DNA of 64,000 bases from Opisthorchis felineus (taxonomy: Eukaryota > Platyhelminthes > Trematoda > Opisthorchiida > Opisthorchiidae), in the NCBI GenBank assembly GCA_004794785.1, contig SJOL01004536.1, positions 146,436 through 210,435 on the forward strand. The letters run 5' to 3'. Of this stretch, positions 1 to 11,345 are shown one piece after another (within the stretch, counting starts at the first letter, position 1; each line of letters begins with the position of its first letter). The notes beneath the pieces are model-generated. The model was given only the letters and a program-made list of their open reading frames with translations. It did not search any database and was not told the origin of the DNA. Both the position numbers and the translations under genes were made by a program.

Positions 1-4
1 AAGT

Positions 5-1516
5 CTACTTATGCTTCATCAGAACCAAGTAATAAACCCAGTAGATGCAATTGTAAATGATAAACCCAGCAGGAAAAATAAACCTACTGTACATGTCTAT
101 CTCGTTAATTTCCCCTCTTTTCGGCCCAGCAGGCTCTGGAATTTCGCTTACTGGGAGTAGAGCATCCTTTGCCGGAGTGCTGGATTCGAATCCGATTGCA
201 GTGGTTCGACTAGCAAAGTGCTCCCGTTCCATCCATCGTTGTTCTGGATGTTTACCTGCTCTGCGTGATTTGTAAAACATACTGTTGCTGTTGTATTCTT
301 TCATAGACGATGCTGAAGACAGTCCGGAACTTGTCATCCTCACAAGCATTTTTGACGATGATTCGGATAATCGACTATTCGGAACACCAAACGATGCTGG
401 TTTACCAGGCTCGGAAATTAGGTGGCAGACTGACGATGGTTCATTCTGATCGTACGACTGCTGACAAGTGTTGCACCAGCTTGCCAATTCTCGACGAACC
501 ATTTTGCGCACTTCCGCCTGCCATTCGGAAATCTTGCGTTGTTTTGATAAGTGTGAGGCGAAAGCGAATTCCAGTAGAACTCCAGAATTGAAAGCTATAC
601 AAGCAATAGTCCAAACGTCAATAGCCTTGATGTATGAAACTCGTGGTAGAGTGCTTGCGTAGCTTGTGGTTTGAGTAATCACCCCGAGAAGCGTTAGTAA
701 ACTGAGATTTACTCGCGCAGGAACTGCTTCCGGGCTGACCCAGAAGTTTAACCAAGAAACCACCATGATTAAGGTGTTTGGAATATATGTACTGGCTAAC
801 CAGTAGCCAATCTGACGTGAAAGAAGGAATGTGACATTTAAACATGTATATTGTCCGGTGGTCGTTTTGTACAGATTGGAGCAGTCATGCGGAATCATTT
901 CTTCCGGGGGGTCGAACTCAGATATTTGCAAATCGCGGGGCAGTGTTACGGGAGTCTCGTTGCGCCAAACGAAACGAAGTTGCTCTAATGTATAGCCATA
1001 ACTCCCAATATCCATGTCACATTCTTGCGTGTCCATCGGAAAGGTTCGTAAGTGCATCTGACAGGCCAAACGCATTGTAATCTTTTGACTATACAACACG
1101 TCCCCGTTTGGTTGTATGCGGATAAGAAGATTTTCACAAGTGATTTTATGCAATCTACCCTCTTTTCCGTTGCGGAAAAATAGGTCAGGAATCCATATTT
1201 TCGTTTTGAATGTCGGAGAAACTATATTCTTTGTGTAGTTAGAGTAGCGTGGGTTGTGGTCCCATGCAAGACGTGGGTCGCGCCATTGCTGACGCAGCAG
1301 CATGTCCACAGTATATTGCATATTCATCACGTCAACAGAAGTGATGGCCGAAATGGAAATGTACACGGTGACCACCGTCTCGTTTTGTGTATACTCGCTT
1401 GGGCGGACCTTGACATCGTACTTTTCAAAAAGACTATTCACAATCTGATCACGAATAGACAATTCGTTTGTGAGAGCTACACCCACAGTGATCCAGAGGA
1501 ATCCAAAGGAAATCAT
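5..1516 (-). CDS. GluCl: Glutamate-gated chloride channel subunit (Cys-loop receptor), single exon
   Basis: This is a complete 503-residue pentameric ligand-gated anion channel subunit of the plasma membrane. A short hydrophobic signal peptide covers residues 1-16. The extracellular domain has N-X-S/T sites at N45, N93, N186 and N227 and the signature Cys-loop C152-C166 with exactly 13 residues between. A second loop-C cysteine pair (C212/C225) is typical of GluCl and glycine-type receptors. M1 is about 236-257, M2 267-289 preceded by the anion-selectivity motif PAR (266-268), M3 296-321, and M4 474-499. The M3-M4 cytoplasmic loop of about 150 residues is Ser-rich. The ATG at 1516 is the one followed by the signal peptide; the stop is at 5-7, so the 3' UTR lies outside the window. 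The whole reading frame is one exon, unlike the other gene here. Unusual pore residues are N270 (2') and L274 (6'). A glycine or histamine-gated channel is less likely but not excluded by sequence alone. Confidence 0.88.
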   Translation of the reverse strand: MISFGFLWITVGVALTNELSIRDQIVNSLFEKYDVKVRPSEYTQNETVVTVYISISAITSVDVMNMQYTVDMLLRQQWRDPRLAWDHNPRYSNYTKNIVSPTFKTKIWIPDLFFRNGKEGRLHKITCENLLIRIQPNGDVLYSQKITMRLACQMHLRTFPMDTQECDMDIGSYGYTLEQLRFVWRNETPVTLPRDLQISEFDPPEEMIPHDCSNLYKTTTGQYTCLNVTFLLSRQIGYWLASTYIPNTLIMVVSWLNFWVSPEAVPARVNLSLLTLLGVITQTTSYASTLPRVSYIKAIDVWTIACIAFNSGVLLEFAFASHLSKQRKISEWQAEVRKMVRRELASWCNTCQQSYDQNEPSSVCHLISEPGKPASFGVPNSRLSESSSKMLVRMTSSGLSSASSMKEYNSNSMFYKSRRAGKHPEQRWMEREHFASRTTAIGFESSTPAKDALLPVSEIPEPAGPKRGEINEIDMYSRFIFPAGFIIYNCIYWVYYLVLMKHK

Positions 1517-2442
1517 GCTTCGATCGATCCTGTGAATATGAGTTTGTGCGAAAGCTGAAGCTCGATTTAGTAACGCTTAGTTTTCTGTGGGGTCGAGCGC
1601 GAGTTTGTACTAGTTTATACTAACCCTTGTGACAGTCTTCCAATCACGTAAGCTGCTTGGGCAGCCTGCCCAAAGGAGACAGCGTGGGCATGCCCATAGA
1701 TTATTGGCCAGTGGATCAGGGTGGATTGCGATGCTTCCGAAGCAGACAGACAGGTGTAGTAAACTAGTCCCTTTCGAACAGTTATGCACGAACACCTACG
1801 AAAAGGGAATCGAATTTGTTTTTCAATGAAATCTAGTAAGGTATGCTTACTTAACGCTGGTGATCACCATTATTGTGGCTATTTGTAGTCAGCCTTGTCA
1901 ATAAGGCACATTTTTTGTGATAGCCACCCTTTAAACGATACAGTTTTTCTGTCTCTAAATCCCAGAGTTCATAATGTTTTTAGTATTCAGAATATTGCAA
2001 AACTTTGTTTCACAAACTCCGGTCGAAGTTGCTTAGCTCTTCTGCCTCCGAGTCAATTTTATGCAGTATTCCTGGTCAATCGAAAAATATCGAAATACAA
2101 CGGACCACACGATTCAGCTGTCCTTTAAATTCAAAATTCTACATGATTACATTCGTTGCATACATCCATAGCCCAGTTAAGAATCTTGTGTACTCGCGAT
2201 TGAGCAACCGCACTTCACCTTTTTTCTCGGAGGTTCTAATTAGCTGTTGGTCCCTGTCTTGTTGCGCTGTACACAAGGCAAAAAGTATTTTCCTAGTTTC
2301 CATTGACCAGTCGGATTCAGACAAAAACCGATATCATTTTTCGACTTTACTACAGCTGACCCGATCTCAGAGGCTAACGTTAACGACTAAGTACAATACA
2401 ATGACTGCCTAAAAGTAGTACGCCTGAAATTCCAACACTCAT
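1517..2442. other. Unassigned sequence upstream of the channel gene
   Basis: This 0.9 kb should contain the promoter and 5' UTR of the minus-strand channel gene, but I see no clear TATA box, initiator or splice acceptor that would fix the transcription start. No protein similarity is visible in any frame. Confidence 0.4.
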
Positions 2443-2651
2443 TTGGTAATTGATCAGGTGGCTGTTGATCTGTTCGCCGAGCTTGGCAGTTGATTTGCAA
2501 ACGTTTCGTCACCATTCGAGGAGACATCTTCAGTGCGCTGTTGGGTAAGTCAACATCGCACTGAAGATGTCTCCTCGAATGGTGACGAAACGTTTGCAAA
2601 TCAATTGCCAAGCTCGGCGAACAGATCAACAGCCACCTGATCAATTACCAA
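2443..2651. repeat. Foldback element: 95-nt inverted repeat with hammerhead-like core in both arms
   Basis: Two 95-nt arms (2443-2537 and 2557-2651) are reverse complements with one mismatch, separated by a 19-nt loop. Each arm carries the core CTGAAGA, one extra base, GTCTCC, a six-base loop, GGTGAC and GAAAC, followed by GTTTGC. The same family recurs at 29550-29700, 33236-33312 and 43025-43140, with a shared flank reading GAGCTACCAA. Whether this is a Penelope-type terminal repeat or an independent foldback transposon cannot be told from the window. Confidence 0.85.
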
Positions 2652-5600
2652 CTAATGCACCCGAGCTACCAATATTCCAACAAATTCCAACACTCATGCC
2701 TACAAACCACTCATAAGCTGACGTCTGTTAAGATGTTTGGACATATAAAATCCCAACTGAACGTTTTTATGGACTGCTCTTCATCCCGCTGTCAATTCAG
2801 TAAGACGTTTGAGCAACCGTTTTTCATATTCCTGTGGAAGAGCCAGTTAAGTCAGCTGATACGCCTTCTGAGGCTGTTGCAACTTTCAAAGTGAAAGTAA
2901 ACCGTCCAGTAAAGGTAGGAAAGCGCACGAATTCGAGACAGCCGGGCTGCTTAAGCTGAAAGCTTTTTTTAGATACAGTGCGGACTACCGTATTTTGACA
3001 ATAGTCGGCGTTTGGGGGTCAAGATCGTGATCTATCATGGCCAGGTACTTAATTTATCAGACTCACCATTCCTGATATCACTTCAGATCCTTTTACACCG
3101 ATGAGATCACTAGTCAGATTTGGAGATGTTTATCGTTGCCTCTTGTACTGTCCAACGACCCGTCGTAAACTGGTGAATTGCACGTCAAGCAAAATGGATT
3201 GCCAATCATAACAAACGGGAATTAACTGGACTAAAGCATCAACACCCCTAGTGTGGTGCAGATTAGGTGAGGACTCGGGAGGTCTAGTTACGTTTGGTTT
3301 AAGCGAGAGTGGTAGGCTTCATTTTTTCCATGTGTGATAAAAGAAAACAATGTGCGCATTTCAGATGCTAATTTTGAAAAGTTGTTCACAAAACGCACAA
3401 AATGAACTCAAGGAATCCACTGCGTGTCGCGGATTTACATAGTCAAGTTTTATAACAGGTTAAAAGTCGCATCGGACTTTCCTAATTCTGTAAGTTATAA
3501 TTTCACCAAAAGTGCATTGACAACTAGTGTAGAAATCAGCCATCCATTGGTCTATCGTGTTTACCATCAAACAGGATGTGACTGTTTACAGTGCGTCGTT
3601 GCAGCCATTCCTTTACCTTATTGATGTTTTTCTGTTATTCTCATGCAAAGAATCGCGAGACAGTTCACATTTCATTCAGTAGAGAAACAAGGTGAACAAG
3701 GATAAAACGTCATCGGAAAACAATCTCCGGTGGATTACTCTGGCACCTTTTATTTTGTCGATGAATTGGAATGAATCATGCAGGCCGTGAGTTGGCAACT
3801 TCACTCTGATTGATAGGTGACTGAGTGAAAGAACGACTAGCAGATTGCAGTTGCCGGTCTAATCGGTAGTGTTGGAGAGTGGTGTTGGACCTTTAGTAAG
3901 CCACACAACCGAGGAATGATTAACCCTGTAATTGTCACTATATCAGAAAAAATGAGCTTGGGAGTTTGGTGAGCTGTAGTTCACCTTCTTCTGCCACGTC
4001 TTTCTCGTTGGATGCTGCCTATAACTCGGTGGCATCATATAGAACTCCCCTATCTTACAAACACATTTGGTTTTATTCAGTACAACGAAACGGCCCATTT
4101 CTAAGCAAACAAACACAGTCCACAGGCTAACATGGCTAAATCGAGGAAATGTATTACCTGCGGGATCGACTACATACGGACTACCAATCTGTCAGGCATA
4201 GTTCTATCAGTGGGGTATTAAATACTACTCGCCAACTACAAACGGACAAACTTTCTGACATTTTTCGCTCTCCTTTCGCTGCATTTAATGTGGAAATATC
4301 TAAGTCATGAACGTAAAGACGGATTTTTGCTCAGGCAGATGAAATTTACATAAATTTTCGTTGCAAAGCAGTGGCTTGATAGACTTTCCCTGCTTTTTGA
4401 GTGCTCAAAGTCTACCAGCTTTGGTCAAGTTTGCTTGCAATCTTTGAGCGTTACGGCGCAACGATGGTCAACACACTGGTTAAAGGTGAAAAACACTTTG
4501 ATGAATCAATGTCTGCTGAACAGGTGGAATAATACTTCATTTTTAAATTTGTGACTTAGAAGGAAAATGTTAAATTCCATCAGCTTTACTGAGATGGAAA
4601 CACAAAGTCAGTTTAGTTGAAAAGACCGGCAAGTAAGAATTCTCAAGAATATCCATTTCTCCTTTTATTTTGTGACACGACAACCAACAAAAGTAAACTT
4701 TCAGTTCATGACTAAGTAACATCATCCTAAAGTAATCCTTAGTCAGAAATACCATGAGATATGTCGTCATCAGGCTATTCGCCTGTTGTTCCTACCTGGA
4801 CGTCGATCATGCCGAATAGTCCGGATCGCGTGCTTGTCGTGTGCACTCACGCCCTAAGTCGAGCTGCCGCTCCTCAGGCTGCTACAACAAGCACTTATGA
4901 TCTTAGGAGAGGACCATTGAGATGCAAACTTTCTACCTGTATTTTTGTATGGGTTGGCTGACTTTTGGGTCTGCTGTTGTCTAAGTTTGAGTCCAGTAAT
5001 CGGTTTAGTGTTTCAGTCGTGTGGCTGGAATATGGACCATCTGGAAAATAATGTACACAACATACCATTGGATTATCACCAAGCCTCAGGATTGGCAAAC
5101 CTGCCTTGATTGTGTGATCTCTTGTGCTTCCAGCATTCCATGCACAATGCCCTCCGGATAGGGAAACCTTGTGAATGAGTACCTTCAAGCTCGCTTCAAA
5201 TTTTGTGCACATTAGGCTGCTTAAAGTGCGGACAGCCGCTTCAATGATTTCTCACCGTGGAGGGTTACGATCCACGACAGCTGGTACCTCTTCGAGAAGC
5301 CGAGCAGCTTTCAGCCCCTTGCAGAGATATGATGCCTCTTAACCTGCATGTTATGCATTAAGAACCACCAAACCTTCTTGTTTCTTTAAAAAGTCTCATA
5401 GTTAGACAAAGTCGGTTGTGAAGTTTTTACGCTTTGTTACTCGAAGCGTGATCCTTGAATATTGGATACATCATTGTTGGAAGAAACTCAGATACGTAAC
5501 TCTGTGGCGGGGTGGTGGTGTTCCAATAGTCGAAAGCAGTGCCGACGCATCACAACATGTCTATAACAGTCTGGATTTGAGTTAACTGACCTTTCCAGAG

Positions 5601-7445
5601 ACCTTCGGTGTAAGCTCCTCCACTTAATTAATTAATTACTTCTGTTCCGATATGAAGACCTACAGATAGTACTACATATGACACGTTGATGAATGACCCT
5701 GAGACTCCCTCACTTAAAAAGCATCCAAAACGAGCTGACTTGATTGAAACTTCCTATTCTACTGATTTGTGATGATAAGCGAAACACAATACAGTTGAGA
5801 CAGACAGCTTGATTGAAATCTAAAACTCATGCCCGCTTGATGAGCTGGAATCAGGTGTTGGGGACCGTCGGACAAGACAAACCGATGGTTAGTGCCCGTG
5901 ACAGATATGGCGGTCTTGCATCAAAGCTATCACCTTCACTGCGTAGCTCTCACCTCACGGCATACTGGACAAACACACCTTTTTGTCCTCAATGCGCAGA
6001 CTGGTCCGTCGCCTCCAACGCATGACTTTCATTCACCTATTCTCCATATCCTCGGTGAACGAAGTTGCAGCATCTAAAACCATTGCACTTTAGTGAATGG
6101 TTTGTGAACTGAACTGAACTGATGTGCCATACGTCGATATTCAACTGAACCCTGAAGTAGGCTTTGCGCTGCATATGTAGTTAAAGAACGCTGCAAACGA
6201 GAGTTCAATTCATAGTTCTTTTGAATGGACCGGTTACACAACTCGATGTGCAAGTGATTCACCAACGCAGTAAGTTTTCCGCTTCCCATGATTCTTGACA
6301 CGAATTTGTTAAATTAACTTAGGAGGAAAAAACGAAAGGTTGTAGAGGTTCCGGAACATTTTAAACGTGATAGTAATATACGGAAAATTGTTTAATTCAA
6401 AACCATTTAGGACGCTTTTGAAACACGGATACAGATTTCTATCAAACAGGTTTGGTCACACAATCATGGTGTTTGACCAAACCGTCTGTGTTGTGAGCTT
6501 GAATGGCGCGGTGTTGTTTGTTGTGTTCTACAACTGATAAACCCATTCGGCTTCGCCTCTTTTTCATTTATCTATCTCCTTCATTCGACTCACCTCGTTG
6601 TTACATCACTCGCCATTTCCGATGGCGTGTTCTCCGAACACGACTTAGCGCCATAATCAGACACATCGCTGGTTCTCTCTCTTAATAATCTGACCCGGCC
6701 ATTGGGTGATGGTCTGAAGTTTGTTTGTTTGATTTGATCAAAAAATTTCTCTTTATAAGTGCTTAAGGAAGTCTGAGTACAAGCAAATGGATACATTTCA
6801 TAAAATAACGCAACCAAATAACTACATAGGTTACTGCGTTTTATGCCGAGGTTAAGGCGCAACCTTTTGATTGGTATCGCCCACATTTCTAATCTACTTC
6901 TGAGTATCGAGTGCTACTCTCTAGGTCTGGATGAGTTGGCACAGTGCTTCGACAAATCATGCAGCTAGTCATGCAGTTCACTCAAGTTGCAACATAAGAG
7001 GATGACTTTCTTTAAAGAAAGGTGCAATTAATGAACAGGTACTTGCGAACTAGTTGATCTTGTGACCAAAAAGACCGTGTCAAGCTCTCGTTTATGTGAG
7101 TTGAATCCCACAGTTCCCATTCATTGTTGTTTTCAAGATGAAATTCGCTTATTTTCAGCGGATTACGAAAGAATGACATCGGTTGTCCATCCGTTCTACA
7201 ACGAATGATCTCAGAATCGTGCTTTGTTGACATAGTTGTTCAGCTTACAACACACCTCCTGAATCATAAACCGGGCATTAACATTTCCGTTCTACCCAGA
7301 TAAAATCAATGCTAAAACTTAATATTGAGATAGGGGAGCAAACTGTAATACTAAGTGGCTCGTATCCGAATCGGCTTTTCAGGTCAACGGATTTCACGCC
7401 ACTAGGCGTCCGCGTATACTACATGTTTAATGCGATGGAACCGAT
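2652..7445. other. Unassigned intergenic DNA
   Basis: Short open frames occur on both strands (for example 4895-5212 minus and 5813-6077 plus), but none resembles a known protein and none shows convincing flanking splice signals. No tandem repeat, SINE head or LINE motif was recognised. Confidence 0.4.
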
Positions 7446-7875
7446 CGTCCACAAGCCGGCAAAATCCCGCATGTCTTACACCACACTTTAGGTACCTCAA
7501 GAAGATCCGAGCCGTTAGTCCAATCCACTGACTGTTTCCTCACACCTGTGCACGCGTACACACTTATGGTCACGCACCGTCGCGTGAAGAGGAGTCATCG
7601 TTGCCGACCTCGCCACGGACATGTGTGTGCGACAGGCAGGAACCCAGCTATTCGGGTGTGGGTGTGGGTGTGTACGACGACGCGCCGGCGCAGTTGAGCC
7701 AGGCGATCCAAATTCCACTATCTATCGTCTTGCCTTGGAGATGAGACGCAGATAGACCACTTGAGCTGGATCAAGTAGTATGATGGCACATGAAGGAGTG
7801 TGGGCAGACATTCAGGTTAGACGAAACCGAACTCGCCAACCGAGCGATCGATAGCTTCCGGTAGGCTGCATGCGC
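7446..7875 (+). repeat. Left arm of a large inverted repeat
   Basis: About 430 bp that reappears almost unchanged, in reverse orientation, at 8701-9134. The arm includes a short GGGTGT run at 7656-7674. Match quality is highest from 7456 to 7875 and frays over the outer 10 bases. Open frames inside it (7515-7718 minus, mirrored at 8832-9194) look like by-products of low stop density and have no family match that I recognise. Confidence 0.9.
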
Positions 7876-8700
7876 AGTATGCTTGCCTCCGCAACTGGAG
7901 CCACCTTGACCTTTGACCTCAACTTGAGGAACAAGTCTGAGGGTCAGACTATCCTACCAGAAGTTTCACCCTTTATTCTGGGAAGAATAAAATGGATAAG
8001 GTGTAAGTCTCACTGAATAAAATCCAGTGGTTAAAGTTAAACTAATGACTGGATAAAAAATAACGCGAGGTTTGAGGGTCATGTGATCCTATCGCTTCAC
8101 TAACCGGCCCACTTGAGCGGAAACCCTGTATGAATCGTCTTCGAATACAAATTTCAAGCTGACGAATCCTAATGCCAATGGTTTCTATAGTGGCTAAGAT
8201 CTTCGTTCTGATAGATTTCGGTAAGTTTTCTGGTACTTCATGGGTTTCCACATGATGCCCTGTGACCAATAAACGGTCATTTTCAGGGTCTGCTTGTTAC
8301 AAAACCTTCCGCATAAGCTGAAGAAGTACAACAACATGTGATGAAAGCTCTTCCTTTGCTAGCTCCCCCACATTTCGCACTATCCAATAAATTGCGCTAT
8401 AAAGATCCTGTCGTTACTCAGTGGAAGGGATCAACAGGTTCCCGAATGTTGATCAAGAAGTTTAACCGTGATTGTCAGTTATTCTTTGAAGCGGTCGCAC
8501 CGGGTTTGAGTTAGTCCCGGAGGGCTTAAAATCTGTAAAAATCTGTAATATTTGTCGTTTTTCGTGAGACCTGTAAATCTATTGCTGAGCTCTGCTGGTG
8601 AAAGTACAATGGATTCATCTGGTCAGGAGTGTTAGCGGTTCGTTGGTTGTTCCTTCCAATGCCACGGGTACAACTAGCTGTCCGCCGCCGTGCCCTGACC
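7876..8700. other. Central segment between the inverted-repeat arms
   Basis: About 825 bp lying between the two arms. I recognise no transposase, reverse transcriptase or SINE in it. It may be the core of a non-autonomous foldback element, or host DNA caught between two oppositely oriented copies of one repeat. Confidence 0.4.
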
Positions 8701-9134
8701 GCGCGTGCAGCTTACCGGAAGCCATCGGTTGCTCGGTTGGCGAGTTCGGTTTCGTCTAACCTGAATGTCTGCCCACACTCCTTCATGTGCCATCATACTA
8801 CTTGATCCAGCTCAAGTGGTCTATCTGCGTCTCATCTCCAAGGCAAGACGATAGATAGTGGAATTTGGATCGCCTGGCTCAACTGCGCCGGCGCGTCGTC
8901 GTACACACCCACACCCACACCCGAATAGCTGGGTTCCTGCCTGTCGCACACACATGTCCGTGGCGAGGTCGGCAACGATGACTCCTCTTCACGCGACGGT
9001 GCGTGACCATAAGTAAGTGTGTACGCGTGCACAGGTGTGAGGAAACAGTCAGTGGATTGGACTAACGGCTCGGATCTTCTTGAGGTACCTAAAGTGTGGT
9101 GTAAGACGTGCGGGATTTTGCCGGTATGCGGACA
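8701..9134 (-). repeat. Right arm of the large inverted repeat
   Basis: This is the reverse complement of 7446-7875, with scattered single-base changes and one small length difference (an extra TAAG in the equivalent of 7560-7570). The near identity of arms about 0.8 kb apart implies a recent insertion or ongoing arm-to-arm gene conversion. Confidence 0.9.
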
Positions 9135-10509
9135 ATAAGTCATATTTGTAAGAAACTTGCTGCAGACGCGTGGGCAACACGATCGAACGTGCACATGCCT
9201 GCCACAAGCCTTCTCCCGGCCTAAAAATGAGGGCTAATCACTGGGCCCGGATACTAAGGGCTTGTTTAATACCGAGCTGCGGTGTCATGTGTTAGTCGCG
9301 TGACACCACGTCTGCCCCACCAAAGCAGCGTGTGAATGGCCCTGGGGTCAGCAGATAACGCAGTGTGGCAAATGATAAGCTGGCCATTAACCATAGGGTT
9401 AGTTAGACCGAGTTATACGGTAACTATATGAATGGAGCGATACTTAAGTTATCCCAGAAGTTGTGCGGCCAAAACTGTCAAGGCTGTCCTAAGGAATATT
9501 TATGCAGTAGATGAATATCTGACCTGAATCACACGCACCTTCAAATATGCTGTAACAACAGAACACCAGAAATTACCAGCGTGGTTGCCACGTTGTTTCT
9601 GGGATGATCATCTGTCCTGGAGATACCCTGATGCTCTCCTTTATCATCAATGACAATTTCACGTGAATGCGAGGTTCCCACAATGAAACTATTGGTGTCA
9701 ATTTGTTGCGAGTGATTTATTGCAATTTCTGTTGATTTCTCCATCTCTGTTGAGGGTTGCCCCCTCCAGCAACTCAGTACAATTTATGTCAATATGGATG
9801 GATTTTACCCCGAAAATTTTTGAAGATTAGATTTGGGATTTATACGTCAAGTGCGCTGAAGTCGAGTTCACTCGCATTACATCACTCTGAAACACAAACA
9901 TTCACAGTAAGTGTAGTGAGGAAAATCACTCATATAAAGGGGGTGTTTTCTGGTCCGAAACATTTTTGTATACTCGTGTGAGTGACATTCTATGCAAAAG
10001 ACATGCATTGACAAACATCTTGATGTTAGTCATCCTGGAAACGGCAAGAGCCTCTCTCTTTGTCAAGAGGCGTCACGATCTATGATGCCAAAAGGTCTAA
10101 ATTGTCTACAACAAGTGTTCGCTACCTTTCTTCATCCTGAAATATGCTTCATATATTCTGTTGATTGAAGACAGGTTAACGTAACCGTCCGTTTCAATAT
10201 TTGTTGAACTTTATTCCGTTTCACTACTCTCTGTGAGTTTGTTCCAACGGCATGCTGATGAAAAATCTACAACACTTTGATTAAATGCAGACGGAGATGT
10301 GCTCAACAAACTTGCTTCTTTGTCTTGTGTGCTCTCCTTCCCACCAAGGAATACCCTTTGCCTGGTCTCATCAGCTTTTCGACCAGATCCAATCGTCGCT
10401 TTACCGATTTGAATAGAGAAACTCGCATGTGAGGTACGTCACTTGAGAAATCAGCCACCAAAGGGTCACGTGAGGCGAAATGAGTGGTTGAAGGGTAGTG
10501 GCGGTATAC
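9135..10509. other. Unassigned intergenic DNA
   Basis: No recognisable coding sequence or repeat was found. Open frames are short and without motif. Confidence 0.4.
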
Positions 10510-10640
10510 TCTGGTTAAGCAAACACCCTTGACCAAAAGGTGTGGCATCTGAATGCTGACCAGAAGGCCGCAGGTTCGAATCACTCTAGCGGTTCGTAAG
10601 ACGCGCAGTACTTATGACAGGGACTCTTCCTGAAGTTTTT
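10510..10640 (+). repeat. Degenerate tRNA-related SINE, second family (Smα-like)
   Basis: It carries a pol III B-box match GGTTCGAATC at 10573-10582 preceded by CCAGAAGGCCGCA, the same phrase seen at 13277-13299. The downstream region, where sister copies have a hammerhead-like core, is decayed here (GCGCAGTACTTATGAC). Confidence 0.5.
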
Positions 10641-10986
10641 CTGTTTCTAGACAACTTCTGATAGTTTTGAGAACCTTCTCACTAGTTCATTTTGTACTCC
10701 CTTGGCGCGACCAGTGCAATGCCCTGTAAAACAGTCGAACACGCTAGAGTTGTCTTCACGGCATAGTGACCGATCACGTCAGGCAAAACATGGTATTCCA
10801 ACTTCGAGTTTAGCAAAATGGACCAACTCAACATCACTATGTTCAGACTACAACTTTTTCTCGTGATATACTGACACCAGTGGGTCTAGCGCGACCAAGT
10901 GAAACGAGGTTGTCATCCTATAGAGTGGAGGAAACCACTTATAGAACAACAAAACTTCTATTCTTGTATGAATTACTTAAGTCCCA

Positions 10987-11345
10987 ATGTTAGAAATTCA
11001 CTATCGGAAATGCGGGTGGAGGCTATGGCTTAATTTCATTGTGGCCTCTTGGAAACATGGAATTACCATGCCATTGATTCAGTCTGGAAATAGGGCAGGT
11101 CTAACCAAATACTGTCCAACAACACTCACTAATGCTATCCGAAACCACGGTGGTGGAAACTGCCTAAAGCCTCATAAACCACCTTGAAGAACACACGATT
11201 TTAGCTTCGGAAACATACGGTTTCTGTCAATCCCACCTGAGCAGACACTATCTGCTCATAGCCAGAGACGACTGGACAGAAACCGAGGTTCTGGAACAGG
11301 AGTCAAAGTAATCGTTTCATCATGCAGATCATATGAATCACCCCA
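10987..11345 (+). pseudogene. LINE reverse transcriptase fragment (RT N-terminal motifs)
   Basis: The first frame reads W-K-H-G-I followed by P, then QSGNR and a Y-x-P-T-T-L-T segment, matching the conserved 'WK...P..KSGNR...NYRPISLTS' block of non-LTR retrotransposon RTs. After a frameshift near 11165 a second frame continues LEEHTILASETYGF and ends RDDW, matching the next conserved block (HLE..L....Q.GFR...S...L). No catalytic YADD block follows. The two frames and the missing remainder mark it as a dead fragment. Which LINE clade it belongs to is unclear; RTE- and CR1-like elements share these blocks. Confidence 0.65.

Noticed and set aside
8832..9194. 120-codon minus-strand open frame
   Set aside because: It lies inside an inverted-repeat arm and is mirrored in the other arm; the protein has no recognisable family.
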